NCBI GenBank assembly: GCA_026983515.1
Contig: JALWHT010000191.1
Location: 1 to 32,157 of the forward strand
DNA: 32,157 nucleotides
Source of the DNA: Sulfurovum sp.
GTDB taxonomy: Bacteria; Campylobacterota; Campylobacteria; Campylobacterales; Sulfurovaceae
Reading direction: 5' to 3'
Position 1 is the stretch's first letter. Each line of letters starts with the position of its first letter. Made by a program: the position numbers and the translations under genes. Of this stretch, positions 8,162-16,502 are shown piece by piece. Below the pieces are notes generated by a model, which was given only the letters and a program-made list of their open reading frames with translations, was not told where the DNA came from and did not search any database.

Positions 8162-10177
8162 TTAAAAGGCTCCTATGACACTGTCGCTGCTGTGGAGGTA
8201 GCCGGTTGAAGACGGCTGTTTGATACGATGTGCTGAAGGTGCTACAGGAATCACTTCACTTACAGGCTTCCCCTCTGCCCTGGCTTCTACGACCTTTTCA
8301 TAAAGACGGTTATACTCTCGCTGCACCTTTTCCAGCTCATTTAGGTGCCGTCTGAGCTTTTGCAGTTCATCACTTCTGCGTACAATATAGGGAGTAAGAT
8401 AGATAATCACATTGGTTTCACGGCTTAAATCAGAAGTGTGTGTAAACAGTAATTCTCCAAGCACTGGAATATCGCCAAGAAAAGGTACTTTTGTTACCCC
8501 TTTGCTTCCTGCATTCTTGATAAGCCCCCCAAGAATGATCATCTCACCGTTGTTGACAATAGCAGTAGTTTTTACTTCACGTTTTGTCGTTGTTGGACGG
8601 TCTGCAGATGGAGATTCGTTGTCAAGTACATCTTCAATGATAGTACTCACTTCCAGTGTAACCTTGTTGTTGCTTGATAACCGTGGTTTGACCTTGAGTG
8701 TCAACCCAATATCTTCACGGCTGTAATTGTTGACAACATTGGAGACACCTGTTGTTGACTGCTGTGCCTGTGTAAGAATGGAGCGTGTCTGTCCCACGTA
8801 AATTTCAGCCTCTTTATTGTTGGTACAAAGGATAGAAGGTTCACTGAGAATATGTGCCGCACCGTTTTCCTCGAGCAGATCAAGCTGTGCACCAAGAGCA
8901 AAAACTTTATCAACATTCCCGAAGCTGAATGAAGGGTCTGTTTCTGTTCCAATCGGTTCTCCTGCTGCATTGTAAATCGTCTTTGTGGTATTGGTATTCA
9001 AAAAGTCCAACAGGTCCGGAGAGATTTGCAGCGCATTTGCTCCCATGTTCCCCGCCAGGGTATAAAGCCCGTTGGTTGTAATGGCTCCACCATTAATGCC
9101 ATACTTCAAACCTACCTGCTCAGCAAGGTTTCTGTCAATTTCAACAATACGTGCCTTAACGTAAACCTGCACCTTTGGAATGTCAATCTTACGTACTGTT
9201 TCACGGATATTTTTGATCTGTTCCCCTGTTGCCAGGACAATAAGGGCGTTGCGCTCCACATCGGAGACAACCATCGCCTTGCTGGGCGGTTTGCCTCCCT
9301 TTTTGGGCTGGTGGACAGCAACGTTGTTCATCTGTGCTACAAGCTTAGAGAGGATCTTCTCCATCTCTTCGACGTTGGAGTTCTTCAAGCGGATGACATA
9401 CATCTTCTGTGTCTGATCCTCCCCCTCGATATCGAGCTGTTTGATGTAGCGGATCATGCGGTGAATATTGTCCTCTTTGCCCACAAGGATGATGGAGTTG
9501 GTAGCATCATCTTTGAAAATGTCGACCTTCTCGCTCTCAATCGTCTGAGGAAAGAGCTTCTTTGCCATATTTTGCGCATTGGCATAAAGATCTTTGACGC
9601 TGGAGTGTTTGAGTTTAATGACAGTCGAATGTTTGGCACCACGCTTTTCTATGGCGTAGATGAGTTTGGCAATTGACTTAAGCGTACGCGGGGTAGCAGT
9701 GATGGCCAGAACATTATTCTCCTTGAAAGAGATGACTTTATCGCTTCGATTGAGCAGCGGTTTAATCTTTGCTCTGACAACGGCAGCATTGGAATTTTTA
9801 AGCGGGAACATGACTGTTCTCATAGTCTCACCCTCAATTTTGCTACTGACATCCAGCCCTTCTCCAGCCGCATTGCTGCTCTTGACAACCTTAAAAAAAT
9901 CACCCTGATTGATCAGTGTCAGCCCCTTGCTGCTAAGAATAGAGTTTGCCAGAGGGATCAGTGATGACTTCTTGATCGGCTCCTGGGATATAAAATTGAT
10001 CTTGCCTTTCAAGTCTGCATCGATCAGAATATTTTTATGTGTGATCTTGGAAACCATTTCGATAAAGTCTTTGACACTCATATTCCTCAGGTTCAGATCG
10101 ACTGTTTCATCATCGGCATGTACTACCATCGTCACACAGACGAGGCAGAGCAGCAGTATTCGTTTAATTAATCTCAT
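8162..10177 (-). CDS. gspD: Type II secretion outer-membrane secretin GspD
   Basis: It forms the outer-membrane pore. In 671 residues: a signal peptide (1-21), an N0 domain (about 25-97), three KH-like repeats N1-N3 (about 121-181, 185-252 and 258-335), and the secretin core (about 340-600). The core contains VPFLGDIPVLGELLF (564-578), a hallmark of the family. N3 holds a Lys/Gly/Pro-rich loop (290-300). After the core is a charged helix (603-640) where a pilotin-binding S-domain usually sits. No pilotin gene is nearby, and there is no N-terminal lipobox. The start overlaps the end of gspC by 14 bases and has GGAG upstream. Confidence 0.96.
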   Translation of the reverse strand: MRLIKRILLLCLVCVTMVVHADDETVDLNLRNMSVKDFIEMVSKITHKNILIDADLKGKINFISQEPIKKSSLIPLANSILSSKGLTLINQGDFFKVVKSSNAAGEGLDVSSKIEGETMRTVMFPLKNSNAAVVRAKIKPLLNRSDKVISFKENNVLAITATPRTLKSIAKLIYAIEKRGAKHSTVIKLKHSSVKDLYANAQNMAKKLFPQTIESEKVDIFKDDATNSIILVGKEDNIHRMIRYIKQLDIEGEDQTQKMYVIRLKNSNVEEMEKILSKLVAQMNNVAVHQPKKGGKPPSKAMVVSDVERNALIVLATGEQIKNIRETVRKIDIPKVQVYVKARIVEIDRNLAEQVGLKYGINGGAITTNGLYTLAGNMGANALQISPDLLDFLNTNTTKTIYNAAGEPIGTETDPSFSFGNVDKVFALGAQLDLLEENGAAHILSEPSILCTNNKEAEIYVGQTRSILTQAQQSTTGVSNVVNNYSREDIGLTLKVKPRLSSNNKVTLEVSTIIEDVLDNESPSADRPTTTKREVKTTAIVNNGEMIILGGLIKNAGSKGVTKVPFLGDIPVLGELLFTHTSDLSRETNVIIYLTPYIVRRSDELQKLRRHLNELEKVQREYNRLYEKVVEARAEGKPVSEVIPVAPSAHRIKQPSSTGYLHSSDSVIGAF

Positions 10178-10997
10178 ATTCCAACTCCATCTCTTTGTTT
10201 CCTCTTTGAATGGTCAATGTCAGCCCGGAGGCATCATTTACCGCCTTATAGGCATCGAAAGCTGCCTTGTAGCTTGTCAGCGGCTGTCCGTTGACTGCCT
10301 TGAGTATATCACCTCGCCGCAGTCCAAGCTTGGCAAAAGGGCTGCCGCGCTTCACGAAGCTGACACGGAAGCCTTCGATTTTACCACCTTTTTTAACATC
10401 CCTGATACCGATATTTTTGTAAATCTCATCCATATGTGCCGTGTAGTGCTCAAGCAGTGATCGGTCAACGATCTTATGGTCTCCCGCATCTGTCACATCC
10501 CCCTGCACAGAGGCAGATGGTACAGGGGCAGCAATGCTGTGTTTGGGGCTTGAGACCTTGTAGCTGCCGCTCTCTTTCTTCTCCAGCAAGTCTACACGGT
10601 AGGTTTTTGTGCCTTTGCTAAAGAGTGCATATCCGTGACCTGCACCTTCAAGAGCAAAACCGTTGACTGATTCCCCTATGGCAAGCACTTTGCTCTTCCC
10701 CTTGTAAGAGACAGTCACTACCGTCTGGCTGGGAGAGTGATAGATACCAAGCAGTTTAATGTCTTTTATGCTTCCCGCAATCTTCTTTTTGGGTTTTGGA
10801 CGAGGAGCAATACGGTTCCCCGGTGTCAGCTTGATCCGATAGTAAAGCGGCTTTGCCTCTTTGCTTTGCGCATGGTTGACCCCGGATACCGGCATCAATG
10901 CCACTTCAACCGTCAGCCAAAACAGTTTGACCAACAGCAGTACGAGCAGTATTCCGATCAGACGGTTTATAAGACGGGAATTAGAAAGTGCTTTCAT
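10164..10997 (-). CDS. gspC: Type II secretion inner-membrane protein GspC
   Basis: GspC links the inner-membrane platform to the secretin. The 277-residue protein has one N-terminal membrane helix (about 13-31), a homology-region domain (about 76-137, with KLLGIYHSPSQTVVTVSYKG) that binds GspD N0, and a C-terminal PDZ domain (about 195-277, with GSPFAKLGLRRGDILKAVNG). The PDZ type, rather than coiled coil, is that of the Xcp-independent Out/Eps group. The stretch between the two (140-180) is low in structure and rich in Ser, Pro and Ala. Its start overlaps the preceding gene and AAGGA lies upstream. Confidence 0.9.
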   Translation of the reverse strand: MKALSNSRLINRLIGILLVLLLVKLFWLTVEVALMPVSGVNHAQSKEAKPLYYRIKLTPGNRIAPRPKPKKKIAGSIKDIKLLGIYHSPSQTVVTVSYKGKSKVLAIGESVNGFALEGAGHGYALFSKGTKTYRVDLLEKKESGSYKVSSPKHSIAAPVPSASVQGDVTDAGDHKIVDRSLLEHYTAHMDEIYKNIGIRDVKKGGKIEGFRVSFVKRGSPFAKLGLRRGDILKAVNGQPLTSYKAAFDAYKAVNDASGLTLTIQRGNKEMELEYEIN

Positions 10998-11496
10998 AAT
11001 ACCATCCTTCTTTCCCGTGCTTTAGCAGGTTTCGTACTGTTTCAATGTTTCCTTTTTTTAGCAGGTCAAGATGCAGTTTTCGTGTTTGCAAAGAAAAGGT
11101 TCCTTCTGCTTTTCCAAAACTTCCCTCTGCTTCAATATAGAGAGTTTCCGGATGCAACAGGGAATATGTCAGCACAAGATGTGCCACAGAGGCAGGCAGC
11201 ATATGTGCCAAGGAGGCATCTGCCTGTATATCATCGGCTTCCACCCTGGTGTAAAACAGCAGTGTAAAAAGTGATGCTTCCTTTACCGTCGCCACATTGA
11301 TACCCTGAACATAAATCGTAGCATCTTTAATTGTCATACCAAAAAGATGCTCATCCATCTGACCTTCATTGATCTCTACCCCCTGTGATGCCAGTGCCTG
11401 CTCTGCCCGGAAATAGATCTCCTCTTTCGGCATAAATGCCAACAGTGCCAACCAGACAGTCAACATAACCGCCAACGTTTTGATTACCACTTGCAT
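10981..11496 (-). CDS. GspN-like inner-membrane protein of the type II system
   Basis: A 171-residue protein with one N-terminal membrane helix (about 4-21), then FMPKEEIYFRAEQALASQGV and a repeated beta-strand pattern of the AsmA/GspN kind, in which short strands flank a hydrophobic core. GspN is a non-core T2SS part present only in some lineages. The shape and the position between gspM and gspC fit, but similarity is weak by eye. It overlaps gspM by 13 bases and gspC by 17. An alternative is a lineage-specific accessory protein of the same operon. Confidence 0.55.
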   Translation of the reverse strand: MQVVIKTLAVMLTVWLALLAFMPKEEIYFRAEQALASQGVEINEGQMDEHLFGMTIKDATIYVQGINVATVKEASLFTLLFYTRVEADDIQADASLAHMLPASVAHLVLTYSLLHPETLYIEAEGSFGKAEGTFSLQTRKLHLDLLKKGNIETVRNLLKHGKEGWYYESTF

Positions 11497-11885
11497 ACAA
11501 TCTCCATGCTGTACGTATTTCCCGTTTTTTCACTTTTCAGTTTTTGCACCTGTACGGGAATATTGAGTATGCGGGTCACCACCCTGTTCACTTCTGAAGC
11601 CGTCAGGTCATGCAGCGTCATATGCAGTTTGCGCCCTTTCTTCTGCCATACCATCTTTGAGGGATTCACCAGGTTTTTCAGCGCGTCAACCTTTTTCCCT
11701 ATCTGTTTGTTTCCCCAGATTTTTTTAAGACTGACGGTCTCCTTCAGGAGAGCGAACTCTTTTGCCATCTGCTGGTTCGACTGGGCCATTTCCGCACGTT
11801 TGGTATGTTTGTAGAAAAATGCCGAGAGGGCAAAGAGCAGTGCCGCTGCGACAATCAGTTCATTTCGGTAGCGCTGCCAGATCAT
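11484..11885 (-). CDS. gspM: Type II secretion GspM-like platform protein
   Basis: A short GspM: 133 residues with one N-terminal membrane helix (about 10-25), a coiled segment (30-65) and a small C-terminal ferredoxin-like domain (about 80-133). GspM pairs with GspL in the inner-membrane platform; the family is poorly conserved and usually about 160 residues, so the name rests partly on position after gspL. The start overlaps the gspL stop by four bases, with AGAGGGGAAAG upstream. A Cys lies three residues before the end. Confidence 0.7.
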   Translation of the reverse strand: MIWQRYRNELIVAAALLFALSAFFYKHTKRAEMAQSNQQMAKEFALLKETVSLKKIWGNKQIGKKVDALKNLVNPSKMVWQKKGRKLHMTLHDLTASEVNRVVTRILNIPVQVQKLKSEKTGNTYSMEIVCKW

Positions 11886-12814
11886 ACTTTCCCCTCTATT
11901 GTCATCGTTGTGCCTGTTTTACGCTGTTTTTGAACAATACCCGAAGCCTTCGCCAATGCTTCCAAACGTTTCAGTGTCTTGGCATCGACAGCTTCAAAAA
12001 CGGCATGAAACCCTTTTTCATCCATTTCAAAAGACTTTAATGTCACACCCTTGAAAAGCATTCCCGCTATTTTCCCTACAACTTGACGTTTTTTCCGCTC
12101 TATCTTGTCGATCTTGCGGTACTTTGCAGCAATACTGTCACGCGTATAGGCACTTTGCAGGCTCGGATATGTTGCATAATACGCTTGAAGTTTGGCCTGT
12201 AATGTCGTATTGGTACGACCGTATCGCCACCCTTCTGCCAACCATATCGTACCAAAAAGAAAAAGGATCGCGGCAAGGGAAAGAGCCTGCTTTTGCGTTA
12301 ACAGAGTTGTTCCCGCTGCACCAAGGCTCACCCCTTTGCCGGGGCGGAACGTTTCATCAAACGTACTCCACTTCTGCTCATGCAATACTGCACGCGGGAC
12401 AACGGTGACCGTCTGGTCAATCAGTACCAGCGCTTCTCTTTCTCCCAGTGCCACAGGTGCAGTAAAATGTGCTTTTGCCTGCTGGGCAAAAAAGAGTTTT
12501 GCAACCTGCTGCGGTGCTATACCCCGGCTTTCAAGAAATGCAGCAATCTCCTTGGAATCATACGCAATAAATACCCAAGTCTCATCTTCACGATAGACAA
12601 AGTAATCGTGTTTGGCAGGGTCTTCAAGCAGGCCGTCAAAGAGCGATGGAGCGATCTTTTGCGCCTGATGGACAAAACGGATATGGAGCGCTTCCCGTTT
12701 CACAGTATAGAACTGAGGGGGCACCATGACATCGACCCTTCCCTCGATACCGGTGATCGTCTTCATGGCACGGTGTACCAAAATAAGCGGTCTGCTACTC
12801 CCTGAAAAATTCAA
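11882..12814 (-). CDS. gspL: Type II secretion platform protein GspL
   Basis: GspL recruits the GspE ATPase and binds GspM. The 310-residue protein has a cytoplasmic actin-like domain (1-175) that is short for the family (typically over 230), one membrane helix (about 178-194) and a periplasmic part (200-310) ending in a ferredoxin-like fold. The start is TTG at 12814, chosen because a GAGAGGT ribosome site lies about 8 bases upstream; the next in-frame ATG (12766) has no such site. The gene overlaps the end of gspK by 20 bases. Similarity to GspL is weak and rests on domain order and operon position. Confidence 0.75.
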   Translation of the reverse strand: MNFSGSSRPLILVHRAMKTITGIEGRVDVMVPPQFYTVKREALHIRFVHQAQKIAPSLFDGLLEDPAKHDYFVYREDETWVFIAYDSKEIAAFLESRGIAPQQVAKLFFAQQAKAHFTAPVALGEREALVLIDQTVTVVPRAVLHEQKWSTFDETFRPGKGVSLGAAGTTLLTQKQALSLAAILFLFGTIWLAEGWRYGRTNTTLQAKLQAYYATYPSLQSAYTRDSIAAKYRKIDKIERKKRQVVGKIAGMLFKGVTLKSFEMDEKGFHAVFEAVDAKTLKRLEALAKASGIVQKQRKTGTTMTIEGKV

Positions 12815-13709
12815 ATTCGTTTACCTCTCCCTCTTGGTCTTTGAATGCAAATGCAAACCGCTCACCTTCGTACATGTAGTGCACTTCGCAACGTGCTTTC
12901 TGGCTAAACTGTGATGCAAACAACTGTTTGTCAAACGGTATGCCATGTGCCTGAAGCAGTGATTTGAGCGCGCCTTCTGATGCTACCCATTCTCCCTGCA
13001 GCAATGCGGGCTCAATCTCAAACAGTGCAGCAAGCAGTGCTTTGGAAACAAAATCTCCTGCAATCAGATTCTCATCGGGACGCTTGCCTGCCGCATGAAA
13101 AACAAAGTAATCTTTCCATGGCACCCGCCCTACCGCTTTGTCATCCGTTTCAAACTGGTACCGGCTGAGAATCTGTGCAAATTGTTGGTACGATATAATA
13201 CCATTTTTCCGCACAAAACGGCTTTGCCCCTCCTCATTGCCGTGTATGGCATGCAGCAGCATCTCTTTAAGACGAAGCGGGTTGGCCAGCGCATACTTTT
13301 CTGACAGATAGTCAAACACCTTCTGTGCAGCCGCATACTGTGATTGCATCTTCGCACTGTTCTCATCGGCCAGCCAGTTGATATTAACACCGTTATCAAG
13401 CGGACGACACTGTAAAACCAGAGAAAAACGGCCGTCTTCAGACTGAAGCGGTACCGGAGCACTAAAGAGGGTATTGTAAAGTGCTTTTTTATCTTTGAAC
13501 TTTTTCAGAATCTGCTTAACATCGGTAAAATAGAGGTTCGCCTGTACCAGTGCTTTCGTTACAGAGGCCTCTTTTCTTGCAACATCAAGATAGCCTACGA
13601 GCACCCCCGTCAAGGCAATGACAATTGCCAGCACGGAAAGGGTAATAATGAGGGCAAATCCCTTCTGCTGCCGATATGCCCCTCTTGGCGAGGTCTTCTG
13701 TTTATCCAT
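12795..13709 (-). CDS. gspK: Type II secretion tip pseudopilin GspK
   Basis: The largest minor pseudopilin, which caps the pseudopilus. In 304 residues the prepilin leader ends RQQKG, with cleavage between Gly17 and Phe18, and the helix FALIITLSVLAIVIALTGV follows. It has no Glu at mature position 5, which is expected for GspK only. A large globular domain follows with the Asn-Trp-Leu motif seen in NINWLADEN (positions about 118-126). It is the first gene of the minus-strand operon and starts 60 bases from the divergent gspG start, so the two share a short promoter region. Confidence 0.88.
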   Translation of the reverse strand: MDKQKTSPRGAYRQQKGFALIITLSVLAIVIALTGVLVGYLDVARKEASVTKALVQANLYFTDVKQILKKFKDKKALYNTLFSAPVPLQSEDGRFSLVLQCRPLDNGVNINWLADENSAKMQSQYAAAQKVFDYLSEKYALANPLRLKEMLLHAIHGNEEGQSRFVRKNGIISYQQFAQILSRYQFETDDKAVGRVPWKDYFVFHAAGKRPDENLIAGDFVSKALLAALFEIEPALLQGEWVASEGALKSLLQAHGIPFDKQLFASQFSQKARCEVHYMYEGERFAFAFKDQEGEVNEFEFFRE

Positions 13710-13740
13710 CTGAAAGCTCTGTTAAAGTAAAATCGTTATG

Positions 13741-13746
13741 ATTATA
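13741..13746 (-). promoter_or_regulatory. -10 element of the minus-strand T2SS operon, overlapping the divergent promoter
   Basis: The minus strand reads TATAAT here, about 32 bases upstream of the gspK start. The plus strand has TATGAT at 13737-13742 in the same place. The 60-base gap between gspK and gspG must serve both arms, so they probably share regulation. No clear -35 is seen for either. Confidence 0.45.
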
Positions 13747-13769
13747 CCAAAAGGAACCCAAGGATTGTT

Positions 13770-14216
13770 ATGTATTACCGTACTTCCCAAACACAAAAGA
13801 ATATGAGAAAAGGTTTCTCGCTGATCGAACTGCTTATTGTCATCGTCATTCTCGGCGGGCTTGTCGCTGTGGTTGCCCCGGGGCTGATGGACTCTGCCGA
13901 TCAGGCGAAACGTGATACTGTCTGCCTGAAAATGGATGATCTTAAAAAACGTTTGGATATGTTCAAACTCGACAACGGGGTCTACCCCGATACCGAAGAA
14001 GGATTCGAAGCACTTTTGAGTAACCCTGATCCGGACAAATATCCAAACTACCGTGCCAAACCCTACCTTAAGAAACTGCCCAAAGACGCATGGAGGACAC
14101 CATTTATCTACATCAACAAGGGGGATGATGTAGAAATCATTTCACTGGGTGCCGACCGCAAGCAGGGGGGAGAAGGCAACGGCAAAGACATTAAATTTTC
14201 CGAGTGCAACAAATAG
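13770..14216 (+). CDS. gspG: Type II secretion major pseudopilin GspG
   Basis: The main subunit of the pseudopilus. The 148-residue protein has a leader ending NMRKG, cleavage between Gly15 and Phe16, and the helix FSLIELLIVIVILGGLVAVV with Glu5. The C-terminal domain has the calcium-site and loop features of GspG: YPDTEEGFEALL, YLKKLPKDAWRTPFIY and the Gly-rich EGNGKDIKF. Two Cys (in DTVCLKM and SECNK) could form a disulfide. AAGGA lies upstream of ATG 13770. It opens the plus-strand arm of the locus. Confidence 0.96.
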   Translation: MYYRTSQTQKNMRKGFSLIELLIVIVILGGLVAVVAPGLMDSADQAKRDTVCLKMDDLKKRLDMFKLDNGVYPDTEEGFEALLSNPDPDKYPNYRAKPYLKKLPKDAWRTPFIYINKGDDVEIISLGADRKQGGEGNGKDIKFSECNK

Positions 14217-14773
14217 CATTTTTTATGTTGCCTCATAGATCCTTCAGCAGCCGGCGTGCCTTTTCCCTGCTGGAGCTGCTGCTGGTAATCTTCATCATAT
14301 CGCTGGTCTATTTTTTCGGTTTCAGCGGTTTTGAGAAGGAGAAAAAACGTATACCGGTGCTTACGCCGCTAAAACTGAAAGAAGCAGTGACACAAAGCCC
14401 TCTTTTCAAAGGGAAAGGCACGCTGATTTGTATCGATGAATGCAAGTCGTGTTATTTCAGGGAAGATATTGCTTCTCCTTTTGAAGCCTACCCTGGGAAA
14501 ACCAAACTTGCACATCTCAAAGTCTACTCCATCGATGCGAACAATGCCCTGACACAGCTTGAATACGGGCGATATCAGGATCAAAAAATATGTCTGGAAG
14601 TCAACTTTTATCCCAACGGCAGCAGTACACCCCTTATTCTTCAGGATGATGAGGGCGTCTACTTCCTGCCTGCCTTCTTCGGTAAAGCCAAAAAGACAGC
14701 ATCGCTCGAAGAAGCCAAAAATGTATGGCTAAAATACAACGATGTTCTTCATCATCGAGGAGATTACTATTGA
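14204..14773 (+). CDS. Minor pseudopilin, GspH-like, with a Cys cluster
   Basis: A 189-residue prepilin-like protein. The leader ends SSRRA, with cleavage between Ala19 and Phe20, then FSLLELLLVIFIISLVYFF with Glu5. A C-x3-C-x2-C cluster (Cys76, 80, 83 in CIDECKSC) is unusual for a pseudopilin and might form a disulfide or bind a metal. It is in the gspH position after gspG, but I cannot exclude GspI. The start is GTG 14204, overlapping the gspG end by 13 bases; ATG 14225 is an alternative, and neither has a strong ribosome site. A TTG start for the next gene overlaps its stop. Confidence 0.7.
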   Translation: MQQIAFFMLPHRSFSSRRAFSLLELLLVIFIISLVYFFGFSGFEKEKKRIPVLTPLKLKEAVTQSPLFKGKGTLICIDECKSCYFREDIASPFEAYPGKTKLAHLKVYSIDANNALTQLEYGRYQDQKICLEVNFYPNGSSTPLILQDDEGVYFLPAFFGKAKKTASLEEAKNVWLKYNDVLHHRGDYY

Positions 14774-15186
14774 AAACGCTGCGTCCGGCCTTTACCCTTA
14801 TTGAAATTCTCATTTCGGTACTGATTCTTTCGACTTCCATTGTCTACATTCTAAAGATCTACGGGCAGAACCATGAACAGGTCGTCTATATAACCCAACG
14901 TAACGCCCATGCCCTCGAAGATTCGCTCTTTCTAAGCAAAGATGTACTGCGCTATCACAAAGAAGAAAAATCTGCGTATGACCTTATCGAGCGCGAAATG
15001 AAAATAGATGATTTTGAGAGCCGAAAAATCCTCAAAAATATCAAACGTACCATCTTCATCCCCAATCCCATCACACTGGCTCCGGAAGAGGAGGGCGATG
15101 AAAGTCCCGCAGCAACCATCAACGAGATCAAACTCAAAGGTGACTACGCCTCCACCTACTTCCGCTTCGATCTGCAGTCTTTCTGA
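14770..15186 (+). CDS. Minor pseudopilin, GspI/J-like
   Basis: A 138-residue prepilin-like protein with a seven-residue leader (ending LRPA, cleavage between Ala7 and Phe8) and the helix FTLIEILISVLILSTSIVYI with Glu5. The start is TTG 14770, whose bases overlap the stop of the previous gene (TTGA), with GAGGAG seven bases upstream; the earlier in-frame start at 14725 adds a Ser/Arg-rich stretch that is not part of a prepilin leader. The globular domain is about 110 residues, close to GspI. It fits as the third pseudopilin of this arm. Confidence 0.75.
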   Translation: MKTLRPAFTLIEILISVLILSTSIVYILKIYGQNHEQVVYITQRNAHALEDSLFLSKDVLRYHKEEKSAYDLIEREMKIDDFESRKILKNIKRTIFIPNPITLAPEEEGDESPAATINEIKLKGDYASTYFRFDLQSF

Positions 15187-15203
15187 TATAAATACGGTGG
15201 CGG

Positions 15204-15231
15204 TTGGATTTGAGCGAAAAAAAGCTATAAT
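15204..15231 (+). promoter_or_regulatory. Possible internal promoter upstream of gspF
   Basis: TTGGAT (15204-15209), a 16-base spacer and TATAAT (15226-15231) lie in the 83-base gap between the pseudopilin and gspF. gspF could therefore be expressed both from the gspG promoter and from this site. Confidence 0.45.
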
Positions 15232-15269
15232 GGCACCAATGATGCAAAAGGCAGGATTGAGGATGGCGA

Positions 15270-16484
15270 ATGCTGTTTAAATACAAGGGATTCGACAAAG
15301 CAGGCAAACGTGCCAAAGGGACAGTAACCGCAGCCAGCAGTGAAGAGGCAGCACAAAAACTCCGCACACAAGGCATTTACTACGAATCTCTCACTCCCGC
15401 CAAACACTTTTCAATCGAAGGTTTCGGAAAACGGCAAATGTCCGGAGAGATGCTCGCCTCATTTTCCAAGGAGCTCTCCTCCTACCTCAATTCCGGCATG
15501 ACGATCCTTACCGCTATACGGCTTATGGAGAATCAGCATGAGGGCGAAAAGCGCTACACATCCTTCCTCAATGCTATTCGGACAATGATTGAGGAGGGGA
15601 ATTCTCTCTACCATGCACTCAATGCCCAAAAAGTGTACCAGCTTCCGGAATTCTACGTACAAAGTCTTAACATTGCAGGCCAAAGCGGCAAAATGGCAGA
15701 AGTGCTAACCAATATGGCCTCTTTCTTCTCCGCCCAGGACAAGGTGAAAAAGCAGGTCAAAGGAGCAATGGTCTACCCTGCCGTCATTATGACCGTTGCC
15801 ATTGCCATTACGGCCTTCCTCATCAGTTTCGTCGTACCGAAAATTACCGAAATATTTGAAGATACCGACCAAAAACTGCCGCCTATTACACAATTTGTTC
15901 TCAATATCAGCGACTTTCTGAGTGCCTACTACATTCACCTTATTGTAGGCATTGTACTCTTCATCATACTCTTCAAGCTTGCCTATGCCAAACTATACGG
16001 CTTTCACCGTCTCATCGACGGATGGCTGCTGAGGATGCCGATACTTGGCAACATCATCCAGAACCATGAACTCGGACGCTTCTCATACATTCTCTCCCTG
16101 CTGCTTGGCAGCGGAGTAGCCTATGCACAGGCAGTCAAACTGGCTGTTGCCTCTTTTGGCAACTACCGTCTTGCCGAAATGTTCGAACGTGCTTCAGACA
16201 AAGTAATGGAAGGGAACAAACTTTCCAATGCGCTACAGCTTGAGGGCGGTGTCAAACTCAAACGCAACTTCCTGCAGTCCCTTGCACTGGGAGAAGAGTC
16301 CAGCGAAGTGGCCGAAGTACTGGCCAACCTCTCCACACTCTATGCCGAAGAGAACGAAGAACGGCTGAAGATGATGCTCAGTATGCTCGAGCCGATCATG
16401 ATGCTCATCATTGGTGCTGTTGTCGGTGTCATTGTCTCTGCCATGCTGCTGCCGATCTTTACCATGACACAGGGACTCAAATGA
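15270..16484 (+). CDS. gspF: Type II secretion inner-membrane platform protein GspF
   Basis: GspF sits in the inner membrane under the pseudopilus. The 404-residue length and layout are standard: a soluble N-terminal domain, two repeats of the T2SSF domain (about 60-190 and 265-390) and three membrane helices (about 170-190, 215-237 and 375-398). Family motifs include LNSGMTILTAIRLME (in the first repeat) and LGSGVAYAQAVKLA (in the second). TGAGGA lies upstream of ATG 15270. It is the last T2SS gene on this strand. Confidence 0.93.
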   Translation: MLFKYKGFDKAGKRAKGTVTAASSEEAAQKLRTQGIYYESLTPAKHFSIEGFGKRQMSGEMLASFSKELSSYLNSGMTILTAIRLMENQHEGEKRYTSFLNAIRTMIEEGNSLYHALNAQKVYQLPEFYVQSLNIAGQSGKMAEVLTNMASFFSAQDKVKKQVKGAMVYPAVIMTVAIAITAFLISFVVPKITEIFEDTDQKLPPITQFVLNISDFLSAYYIHLIVGIVLFIILFKLAYAKLYGFHRLIDGWLLRMPILGNIIQNHELGRFSYILSLLLGSGVAYAQAVKLAVASFGNYRLAEMFERASDKVMEGNKLSNALQLEGGVKLKRNFLQSLALGEESSEVAEVLANLSTLYAEENEERLKMMLSMLEPIMMLIIGAVVGVIVSAMLLPIFTMTQGLK

Positions 16485-16502
16485 TCACACAAGGGAAATA
16501 CC

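Noticed and set aside
9026-9676. 216-residue plus-strand frame opposite gspD
   Set aside because: It is fully inside the gspD coding region in the antisense direction and has no domain or ribosome site; gspD is well supported.
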